From Hymenopus coronatus (Eukaryota; Arthropoda; Insecta; Mantodea; Hymenopodidae), in the NCBI GenBank assembly GCA_030762935.1, contig CM060880.1, positions 14,563,001 through 14,627,000 of the forward strand: a stretch of 64,000 nt of DNA. Reading direction: 5' to 3'. The notes below the pieces were generated by a model. It made no database searches. It worked only from the letters and a program-made list of their open reading frames with translations, and was not told the origin of the DNA. This document shows positions 55,629 through 64,000 of this stretch, piece by piece. A program made the translations under genes and the position numbers. Position 1 is the stretch's first letter, and each line of letters opens with the position of its first letter.

Positions 55629-56096
55629 ACTTTCTCTACACGTACTATGTACATAGTGTATAGAGAAGGCATTGCACTACACCCAAAAATTCGATACCGA
55701 GATTTCACAGGAAATATGTTTTAGGGTCCCCTTATAACCAACAAAAGCAATTTCAGAAAAAGGTCAGTGTGTCTGTGAACACGATAACTCAAAAACGAAA
55801 ATTCGGTAAAATACCAAACTTGGTATTAAAGTTTAGTATCTTTTAAGGATGCAACATTAAGATTTCGAGAAAAATTCCCCAACTCCAAACAACCCTTTAC
55901 ATGGAACTTTTTTCGAAATTTTTTATTTTTTTAAAAATGGCTCTAACGATTTTGATTAAAATATCGTATATTAAAGATATTTACCTGACAAATAAAATGT
56001 ATATCTTGAATCTTCTGGGAATAGCCTCTGAAGATTTTCATTATTCTAATGAATTTTGCTGAATTTTGAATATCTGGTAAACCGTAAGAGATAGGG

Positions 56097-56139
<43 letters not shown>

Positions 56140-56499
56140 ACACAAATAAATAAATATCTCCTTGAAACACACAATTTATGCGACATATTTTTTTTCGTGG
56201 AGTTGACCATTTTTAAATATTCCTTGTTATTGGTTTCAGTTTTACTATACTTAAACTTTTGTCATACGGGAATTTGTCAACTCCCGGCAATACATAGTAA
56301 CGGATTTCAACCACATGGCAACCAGCTTTTAAAACATTTGACTATCGCTTTAGCCTAGTGTATTCCCTTATTTCCCTTCTAGTTACAGAGAAGCACACAA
56401 CACCGCTTCTGATAATGTTTATCACGATTAGCTTGAAGTGGATAGAAGAATAATTTGTTACAGCGACTTAGAGAAATCATGTGAATGGAACACATTAGA
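55629..56499 (+). mobile_element. R860 element, full length with 41-nt A-run
   Basis: ACTTTCTCTACACG with ACTATGTACATAGTG to GGAACACATTAGA. A 41-nt A-run at 56097-56137 replaces the CAAAAACTTAC block. The distal region is B-like (CCAGCTTTTAAAACATTTG, TAGCCTAGTGTATTCC). Confidence 0.92.
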
Positions 56500-56500
56500 T

Positions 56501-56665
56501 TTTTCGTTTTTGAGTTATGCTATTCATAAACACACACACCTACACACGCATATAATACTTTTTTTAAAATAGCGGAGATGTACCTCAAATATATTTCGAC
56601 ATCGAATTTTTGGGTAAAATACAAAGCTTCCTCTACTTAATACACGTAGTAGAGAAACTAAAAAT
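56501..56665 (-). mobile_element. R860 hairpin half, diverged
   Basis: TTTTTCGTTTTTGAGTTATG, ATTTCGACATCGAATTTTTG and GTAGTAGAGAAACTAA. Shares a junction with the preceding copy's distal end. Confidence 0.75.
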
Positions 56666-57128
56666 GATAACTGACTTTTCTCTTGTTTTTTCGTATTTCC
56701 TGTAGTGCATTCCCAACATAAACGAAAGGAATGGCCTCCTCCTATCTCTCCTCCCATGGAGAGAGACAAAAAAAAAAAGTTAAGGAAAATATATAAACAA
56801 CAAGTAGGAGGCGAGTCTGGCGAGGATTTGTAACAGTAATAATAATAATGATCATTACCAGAGTCGGTTTAGATAAGGGTACTGCACCATCTGGTGTAGA
56901 ATAAAACTCTCGGGCATGATGACAGTTTTAACGTTATTACTAGCCATGTGGTCGTAAACAAACAGCATGCCTCACAGGCATTTGTTTCTCCGCACAGTGC
57001 CAGTTCGGTATCATAGCAACCACCATTCCTAGTAAGTAATTGTCACTGTGGCTCACTTGCTTAGGCGCTCCATAACATCGTAATATTAATACAATAAATA
57101 CATCTGAGTAAGTTCTTATATTATTTTT
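56666..57128. other. Low-repeat stretch, no gene seen
   Basis: No recognised repeat or frame. Has an AATAATAATAATG tract near 56838. Confidence 0.4.
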
Positions 57129-57950
57129 ACTTTCTCTACACAGTGTTTAGAGAAGGTATTGCATTCCACCCAAAAATTCGACACCGAGATTTCACCGGTA
57201 GTATATTTTTTAGGGTCCCCTGTAAGCAAAAAAAGCATTTTCAGAAAAAAGTCCTTGTGTGTGTCCTTGTGTCTGTGAACACGATAACCCAAAAACGAAA
57301 AGTCGGTAAAATACCAAACTTGATATTTAAGTTTAGTATCTTCCAGGGATACGACACGAAGATTTTGAGAAAAATCCTCCCCCCCCCCAAGACTACTCTT
57401 TATATGGAACTTTTTTCGAAATTGTTTATTTTCTCAAAAATGGCTCTAACAATTTTGATCAAAATCCCGTATATTGAGATATTTACATCATAAATAAAAT
57501 GTACATCTTGAACTTTCTAGGAATAGCCTCTGAAGACCTGTTTGTTCCGGATGAATATAGATCTTGTCAAAACACACAATCTAAGTCATTTATGTTTTTG
57601 TTGTGGAGGTAACCGTTTCCGAGATATTCCTTATTATAGGTTTCAATTGTAACTTTCTTATACTTTTTTCAGACAGGAAGTGTCCGTTTTTCTTATGTTC
57701 TACTCCTGGCCAAAAAAAAAAAGAAGCGATTTGCAATGACAATCGCATAACAACAGCTGTTAAAACATTTGACTATCACTATAACATAGCGTATTCCTTT
57801 AGTTCCCTTCTACTTGTAAGTAACTAAGTAATAAGAACATTCTGTTAATGTTTATCTCGATTAGCATGGTGTAGAAAGAAGAAAAATGTTTTGTAAAAAG
57901 TCTGTTTGTAGAGCAGCTAGAGAAAGGCATGTGCGTGTAACACATCAGAT
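57129..57950 (+). mobile_element. R860 element, subfamily B distal region
   Basis: ACTTTCTCTACACAGTG (shortened palindrome) to GAGCAGCTAGAGAAAGGCAT, GTAACACATCAGA. The distal body has GACAGGAAGTGTCCGTTTTT and CTTATGTTCTACTCCTGGCC as in 20431-21316. Confidence 0.9.
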
Positions 57951-57965
57951 TTTTAGTTTTAAAAA

Positions 57966-58802
57966 TCTGGTGTGTACCATTCACATGACTTTCTCTACAA
58001 AAAATTATTCTTAAAAAGCTTACACTTCATTTACTTCATGCTAATCAGAAAAAAATAAAAAAAGAAATAGTCATATTACTTCCTTCCTTGTAAGTAGAAG
58101 GGAAATAAGAGTACCATAGGTTGAAGTGATAGTCAAACGCTGGTTTCTATGTCACTGAAATTCCTGTATGAGAAAAGTATAAGTTTTTCATAGCAGAAAC
58201 CAAAAACAAGGAATGTCTCAAAAACGATGAACTCCACGAAACAAAAAATGTATATAACATAAATTGTGTATCTTAACGTGCTGTACATTTTTGTGCAATA
58301 AGTTTTTGTCCATTTTTTACGGTTTAGCAGTTATTAAAAGTCCGTAAAATTCCTCCAGAATAAAGTAGTCTTCAGAGGCCTTTCCCAGGAAATTCAAGAT
58401 GTGCGTTTTATTTGTCAGGTAAATATCTTTAATATACGATGTTTTAATCAAAATCGTTAGAGCCATTTTTAAGAAAATCAAAATTTTCGAATTTTTTTGC
58501 ATGTAAAGGGTAGTTTGGGTTGGGGGGATTTTTTTTTCAAAATCTTCGTGTCGCATCCCTGGAAGATACTAAACTTAAATACCAAGTTTGGTATTTTACC
58601 GACTTTTCGTTTTTGGGTTATCGCGTTGACACACACACGGACCTTTTTGTAAAAATGTTTTTTTTTTTTTTTTTTTTTTTTTTTTGATAAAGGGGACCCT
58701 AAAACATATATTTCCGGTGAAATCTCGGTATTGAATTTTTGGGTGGAGTGCAATACCTCTCTATCCTTATGTACATTGTGCATACGGGGCTAGAGAAAGT
58801 AA
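57966..58802 (-). mobile_element. R860 element, full length, variant hairpin
   Basis: TCTGGTGTGTACCATTCAC to a variant terminus CTCTCTATCCTTATGTACA, TTGTGCATACGGGGC, TAGAGAAAGTAA. Contains a 28-nt T-run (58658-58685). Confidence 0.92.
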
Positions 58803-58817
58803 AAAGATAATGACACA

Positions 58818-59334
58818 GTTTCAGCAAATTTCCTGTGCAGGTTTTGCAGTTAAGGGAGCACTGCAGTACATCAAACTGCCAATCAGAAGAATATGTAATT
58901 TACACTGACTCACTAAGCACAATTCTTGCCACTCAGAATCAAAGTCCTACGCTTCCTTTAATAAATGACATACTTCACCTATATTCTATCATTGAGCGGT
59001 CTGGAAAACAAGTAATCCTCACTTGGGTACCGTCACATGCAAATATCGATGGAAATGATAAAGCTGCAAAGGAAGTCACCCGACATCCTATCAGTGCCCA
59101 CGGAATAACTTCAAGACGTCATTAGATACACCAAACAGCTGTTTATAGAGAACTAGAAAACGACATGGTGCCCGAGCCGGATCTACCAATTTCTTCGAGC
59201 CCCTCCGAAAATTAGAACGTCGTGAGCAAGCAATAACTACCCGCCTCTGCAAACTGACACATTCCTTCATCATTAATAAAGACCCAGAATCAAAATGTGA
59301 GACCTGCAACACACCACTTACTGTCCTACATATT
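58818..59334 (+). pseudogene. LINE ORF2 fragment: RNase H and C-terminal Cys motif
   Basis: 58835-59125 encodes an RNase H segment: YTDSLSTILA (catalytic-type Asp at residue 25) and LTWVPSHANIDGNDKAAKEV (residues 62-81). The usual GNExAD block is shortened, losing the expected AD, and the upstream Glu helix is missing. After a frameshift, 59203-59334 reads LRKLERREQAITTRLCKLTH and then KCETCNTPLTVLHIS, typical of the region after RNase H in I/Jockey/R1-type non-LTR elements, where a Cys-rich motif closes ORF2. It is cut by the R860 copy starting at ~59335. A dead 3' fragment. Confidence 0.85.
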
Positions 59335-60101
59335 TCACCGGAAATATATGCTTTAGGGTCCCCTTTTATCTAAAAAACAAAAAGCATTTTCGGAAAAAGG
59401 TTCGTGTGTGTGTCTGTGAACAATATAACTCAAAAACGAAAAGTAGGTAAAATACCAAACTTGGTATTTAAGTTTAGTACCTTCCAGGGATGTGACACGA
59501 AGATTTTGAGCAAAATCCCCCAACCCCCAACTACCCTTTACATGGTACTTTTTCGAATTTTTTTATTTTCTCAAAAATGGCTCAACGATTTTGATTAAAA
59601 TTTCGTATATTAAAGATATTTACCTGAAAAATAAGATTTATATCTTGAATTTTCTGGAAATAGCCTCTGAAGAGTAGGTTATTCTGGATGAATTTTACTG
59701 CTAAACCGTATGAGATGGACAAAACTAACTACACAAAAAATGTAGAGCACGTTAAAACACACAATTTATGTTATATACATTTTTTTTCGTGGAGTTCGTC
59801 GTTTTTGAGACATTCCTTATTTTTGGTTTCTGCTATGAAAAACTTATACTTTTCTTATGCAGGTATTTGTCAACTCCTGTCCATACAAACAAAGGAACTT
59901 CAGTTACATAGCAACCAGCTGTCGACTGTCACTTTAACCTATGGTACTCCCTTATTTCGCTTCTACTTACAAGGAAGCACGTAATATGGATATTTCTGCT
60001 AATTTTTTACTGATTAGCATGAAGTAAATAGAAGTATAAGCTTTTTAAGAATAATTTGTTTCAGGGATGTAGAGAAAGTCATGTGAATGGTACACATCAG
60101 A
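59335..60101 (+). mobile_element. R860 element, hairpin end missing
   Basis: Starts CATATTTCACCGGAAATATA at the LINE junction and continues to GAATGGTACACATCAGA. Shares distal variants with 2215-3061 (GTTCGTCGTTTTTGAGACA-type). Confidence 0.9.
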
Positions 60102-60144
60102 TTTTTGAGTTATTGTGAAGTATAACTGTAACTATTTTATGTAC

Positions 60145-60208
60145 AATTTGAAAGGTCGCGATATGACCATGCTGATAAAGCGACCCAAAATGAATTATAT
60201 TGAAGAAA
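60145..60208 (+). mobile_element. SINE tail fragment, F1-like
   Basis: AGGTCGCGATATGACCATGC, TGATAAAGCGACCC, ATTGAAGAAAAAAA. Only the shared 3' tail is present. Confidence 0.6.
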
Positions 60209-60213
60209 AAAAA

Positions 60214-61072
60214 TCTGATGTGTGACACTCACATGACTTTCTCTAGCTGCTCTACAAAACTCCTACAAAAGATTATTCTTCTTTGTACACAATGCTAATC
60301 AAGATAAAGGTTAGCAGAATGTTATTACTTAGTTCCTTATAAGTAGAAGGGAATAAGGGAATGTACTATGCTAAAGTGATTGTCAAATGTTTTAAAAGCT
60401 GTCGTTATGCGATTGTCATTGCAAATCACTTCTTTGCTTGGCCAGGAGTAGAACAAAAAAAAAAAAAAACGGACACTTCCTGTCTGAGAAAAGTTTAAGT
60501 ACTTCACAATTGAAACCAATAACAAGGAATATCTCAGAAACGGTTACCTCCACAACAAAAACTTAAAGGACATAAAGTGTGTGCTTTGTCATGATGTACA
60601 TTTTTTGTGTAGTGAGTTTTTTTTTTCTACCTCTTACGGTTTAGCAGTTAAGCAAAATTCATCCAGAATGAAGAGGTCTTAAGAGGCTATTCCCCAAAAA
60701 TTCGGTATGTACACTTTATATCGGACATAAAAACCTTTAATATACGGGATTTTAATCAAAATCGTTAGCCATTTTTAAGAAAATCAAAATTTTCGAAATT
60801 TGTTCCATGTAAAGAGTAGTTTTTGTACGGGGATTTTTTTTTGAAAATATTCGTGTCGCATCCATGGAAGATACTAAACCTAAATACCAAGTTTGGTATG
60901 TAAGGGTCTTTTCGTTTTGGGGCTATACTGTCCACAGACACACACGGACCTTTTTTTAAAAATGCTTTTTTCGGACTCAGGGGACCCCAAAACATATATT
61001 TCCGGTGAAATCTCGGTATCTAATTTTTGGGTGCATTACAATACATTGTACATATGGGGCTAGAGAAAGTAA
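60214..61072 (-). mobile_element. R860 element, full length, subfamily B, one hairpin arm lost
   Basis: TCTGATGTGTGACACTCAC, CTAGCTGCTCTACAAAAC to ACATTGTACATATGGGGC, TAGAGAAAGTAA. Retains the GGCCAGGAGTAGAAC block. Confidence 0.92.
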
Positions 61073-61669
61073 AAAACAGCAAAACATTAATTTCGATTAA
61101 CAAACAAATACATTGGGGGGAGAGGGAGGATTGCAAGAATATTTTGTAGATGAGTGATTAGAGTAAGTTTTTTGAAGGCAGAGAATCGATTCCGGTCCCT
61201 CTGGAACATCAGCCATTTACGCGTTTCCCGGATATCAAGGGAGGTTGTTTTACAGCCGCTTTTTATTGCGGTTAACCTCTAATTGAATGGATAACACCAC
61301 ACCCGTCATTCAAGCCTGGCGCTGCCAACGCCAGAATAGCCTTTTACTGGTTGCCATGGCAACAGCGTTTAGTACTGCTGCAAACTGTATACCGCATTCA
61401 ACGTTGCCATGGAGAACAGAATAACCTGTTAGTGTTTGCATGTGCGCCTTTTTCCCTCTTTTAACTTCGGTCACTTTTAAATTTACAGAAGGCCGTTTCT
61501 ATATTACAATGAAAAATCCGAAGTATTACATTCAAATGGCCTTCTCATTCACGCTTCTATTAACCATTCTTACGTATATATTTCTTTTTAAAGCGAATGC
61601 CGAATTGGCACTTCAGAAAAGCATAAAACCATTGAACCACCAATACTTAACAAAGATCATACAAAAAAA
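61073..61669. other. Low-repeat stretch with a hydrophobic open frame
   Basis: From 61509 (+) a frame reads MKNPKYYIQMAFSFTLLLTI, then LTYIFLFKANAELALQKS..., like a type II signal-anchor. It runs into the R860 copy at 61670 without a splice site I can justify. May be a first exon or chance. GTTGCCATGGCAAC (~61351) is a perfect 14-bp palindrome (a possible RFX/X-box-like site). Confidence 0.3.
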
Positions 61670-62171
61670 AATTATGTATTCCATTCACATGACTTTCTCT
61701 ACATCTCTGAATAAATTATTGTTGAAAAGCTTATGCTTCGTTTTACTTGATGCTAATCCAGAAAAAATAGCAGAAATAGTCGTATTGCTTGCTTCCTTGT
61801 AAGTAGAAGGTAAATAAGGAAGTAGCATAGGTTAAAGTGATAGTCAAAAGCTGGTTGCTATGTGACTGAAGTTCCTTTGTTTATATGGACAGGAGTAGAC
61901 AATTTCCTGTATGAAGAAATGTACAAAATTGTTAAACCTGAAACCAACAACCAGGAATATCCCAAAAACGATCAAATCCACGAAAAAAATGTATGTATCA
62001 TAAATTGTGTGTTTCAATGTGCTCTACATTTTTTGTGTGGTAAGCTTTTGTCTATCTCTTTACGGTTTAAGAGTTATGCAAAACTCCGTAAAATGTAAAA
62101 TGTAAAGCCTCGGTATCGAATTTTTTAGGTACATTACAATACCTTCTCTATAGTACATGTAGGGAAATTAA
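61670..62171 (-). mobile_element. R860 deletion derivative with both ends
   Basis: TTATGTATTCCATTCAC to CTCCGTAAAATG, then a jump over ~420 bp of the middle to CCTCGGTATCGAATTTTTTA and a hairpin end reduced to TATAGTACATGTAGGG. Confidence 0.88.
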
Positions 62172-62174
62172 AAA

Positions 62175-63041
62175 TCTGATGTGCTCCATTCACATGACTT
62201 TCTCTATTTCTCTGCAACAGATTATTGTTAATAAGCTTATTCTTCTATTTACTTCATGCTAATCGAGAAAAAATTAGCAGAAATTATTTTATAACTTGTT
62301 TCATTAAAAGCAGAAGCGAAATAAGGGAGTACCATTGATTAAAGTGATAGTCAAAAGCTGGTTGCTATGTGACTGGAGTTGATTTGTTTGTATGGACAAG
62401 AGTTGACAAATTACTGTATGAAAAAATTTTGGTTTTTAAAACTGAAACCAAAAACAAGGAATATCTAAAAAACGATCAACTCCATGAAAAAATGTATATA
62501 ACATAAATTGTGTGTTTTAATGTGCTCTACATTTTTGTGCAGTAAGTTTTTGTCCATCTCTTACGGTTTAGGAGCTATGCAAAATTCCGTAAATTTCATC
62601 CAGAATAAAGTAAGCTTCCGAGGCTATTCCCAGAAAATTGAAGATATACATTTTGTCAGGTAAATATTTTTAATATACGAAATTTTAATCAAAATTGTTA
62701 GAGCCATTTTGAGGAGATCAAAATTTTTTAAAAATGTTCCATGTAAAGGGTTGTTTGTGGTGGGGTTTTTTTTTTTCTCTCAAAATCTTCGTGTCGCATC
62801 CCTGGAAGTTACTAAACTTAAATACCAATTTTGGTATTTTACCGACTTTTCGTTTTTGAGCTATCATGTTCACAGACACGCGGACACACACACATACACA
62901 CGGACCTTTTTCTGAAAACGGATTTTTTGGATAAAGAGGACCCAAAACATGTATTTCCGGTGATATCTCAGTATGGAATTTTTGGGTGCAATACAATACC
63001 TTCTGTATACAGTATGTACATAGTACGTGTAGAGGAAGTTA
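62175..63041 (-). mobile_element. R860 element, full length
   Basis: TCTGATGTGCTCCATTCAC to GTGTAGAGGAAGTTA. Palindrome CAGTATGTACATAGTACG. Separated from the previous copy by only AAAAA. Confidence 0.93.
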
Positions 63042-63397
63042 AAATGTATTAATTGCCGGGCAGGAGGGACCGGGGGAGGTAATTTCTATTGAAATATAAA
63101 GATGTGGAGACTGCTGAGGGCGTGAAAACGTAATTTCACGGTACGTGTGCGACAGGCTGTGTACCGAAATAGCCGTTCCACGAATCAGAACAAGTTTAGC
63201 GTCCACCACGGTCCTCTTGCATGATGTCATGGCCTTCTTCAACAAATGTTTGCGTTGAATCGTGCAGTATTATTTCATCTGTTTATGAATTCCACATGGC
63301 TGGACGTTTCCTAATCTGGTATCGCGGCGAGTATGGTGGGAGCACTGCCCCTTCATCACACCTCTTCCCCTAAATTCAGTTTCTCTGCCCAATATTT
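63042..63397. other. Low-repeat stretch, no gene seen
   Basis: No motif or repeat recognised. Confidence 0.4.
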
Positions 63398-63923
63398 TAG
63401 TGCACCCAAAAATTCGATACCGAGAATTCACCGGAAATACATGTTTTGGGACCCCCTGAATCCAAAAAAAATTCGGAAAGAGATCTGTGTCTACGTGTGC
63501 AGCATAACTCAAAAATGAAAAGACGTTAGATACCAAACTTGGTATTTAATTTTGGTATCTTTCAAGGATGCGACACGAAAATTTTCAAGAAAATCCCCCC
63601 ACCCCCGACTACCCTTTAAATGGAACTTTTTTCAAAATTGAAATTTTCTCAAAATATTTTTGATTAAAATATGTATATAAAGATATTTACCTGACAAATA
63701 AAATGTATATCTTGAATTTTCTAGGGATAGAATCTGAAGACTACTTTATTCTGGATGAATTTTACGGAATTTTGCATAACTGTTAAGCCGAAAGACAGAC
63801 AAAGGCTAACTTAACAACAGAAAATGAAGAGCTCATTAAAACACGCAATTTATGTTATATATACTTTTTTCGTAGAGTTGATCGTTTTTGAGATATTCCT
63901 TGTTTTTGGTTTCAGCTTTAAAA
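63398..63923 (+). mobile_element. R860 element, hairpin end missing, cut by transposon end
   Basis: TGCACCCAAAAATTCGATACC to TTTGGTTTCAGCTTTAAAA, where a mariner-like end interrupts it at a TA. Confidence 0.9.
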
Positions 63924-64000
63924 TACAGGGTTACTACAAAAGAAATAGACAACTTCAACTGCCTGTAAAAAAAAAAATTTAGAGATAGCAACCTAATTAT
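63924..64000 (+). mobile_element. Mariner-like left end, truncated by window edge
   Basis: TACAGGGTTACTACAAAAGA then AATAGACAACTTC closely resembles the 31104 TIR (TACAGGGTTATTCAAAAAGA). It begins at a TA inside R860 exactly where the consensus would read AAAACTTATAC. The other end lies outside the window. Confidence 0.6.

Noticed and set aside
83..63923. R860 as a tandem satellite
   Set aside because: Copies are mostly dispersed, in mixed orientation, with variable spacers and defined ends. Only local tandem pairs exist.
83..63923. CRISPR-like array of repeats and spacers
   Set aside because: Repeat length (~860 bp), irregular spacing and eukaryotic context exclude it.

Overview
The window looks like non-coding, repeat-saturated nuclear DNA of an animal, most likely an arthropod. 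The evidence is AT-rich sequence with long homopolymer and microsatellite runs, several tRNA-derived SINE families carrying A/B-box heads, an internally deleted mariner-type transposon with 28-bp terminal inverted repeats, and a fragment of a LINE RNase H domain. Nothing bacterial is visible: no operons, Shine-Dalgarno sites or dense ORFs. No intact host gene can be supported, and the organism call is an inference.

One repeat dominates. A roughly 860-bp non-coding unit, called R860 here, occurs about 70 times (about 27 near full length, the rest truncated or internally deleted), in both orientations from base 83 to the right end. By my hand-set boundaries it fills about 37 kb, some 58% of the window. 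R860 is oriented here so that '+' starts with a palindromic 'hairpin end' (ACTTTCTCTA, then ACTATGTACATAGT, then TAGAGAAGG). It continues through a conserved block (CGATACCGAGATTTCACCGG), a GT/GTCY microsatellite, GATAACTCAAAAACG, the near-palindrome AAATACCAAACTTGGTATTT, ATGCGACACGAAGATTTT, CTAACGATTTTGATTAAAAT, GGAATAGCCTCTGAAG, CTGCTAAACCGTAAGAGAT and CAGGAATTTGTCAACTCC. It ends at a 'distal end' (GAGAAAGTCATGTGAATGG, then AACACATCAGA). The 12-mer ACTTTCTCTACA lies at the hairpin end and, inverted, about 22 nt inside the distal end.

Layout: 1-10.2 kb is R860 copies plus one SINE and one copy of a separate dispersed repeat (D). 10.2-11.5 kb is a SINE-in-SINE nest plus the second D copy. 11.5-23.9 kb is R860 with inserted SINEs and a tandem R860 duplication. 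23.9-28.5 kb is the longest low-repeat stretch, with a 288-bp candidate recombinase-related exon or relic. 30.0-32.0 kb is a SINE cluster with an 87-bp tandem array, then the mariner relic. 32.4-40.4 kb is R860 and SINEs. 40.5-42.8 kb holds two copies of an unknown ~490-bp repeat (X). 43-51.5 kb is R860. 51.7-52.4 kb is a 32-bp minisatellite followed by a TATA-like core. 52.6-64 kb is R860 with the LINE fragment at 58.8-59.3 kb and a second mariner-like end at the right edge.

The parts interact as insertion layers. SINEs have inserted into R860 (three cases with clean 10-12 bp target duplications) and into each other (one case with 9 bp). R860 copies abut or interrupt one another, often as inverted pairs. 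The most interesting object is R860: a high-copy element without coding capacity, with a hairpin terminus, asymmetric inverted ends and a ladder of internal stems. It is compared below with Helentron-type non-autonomous elements.
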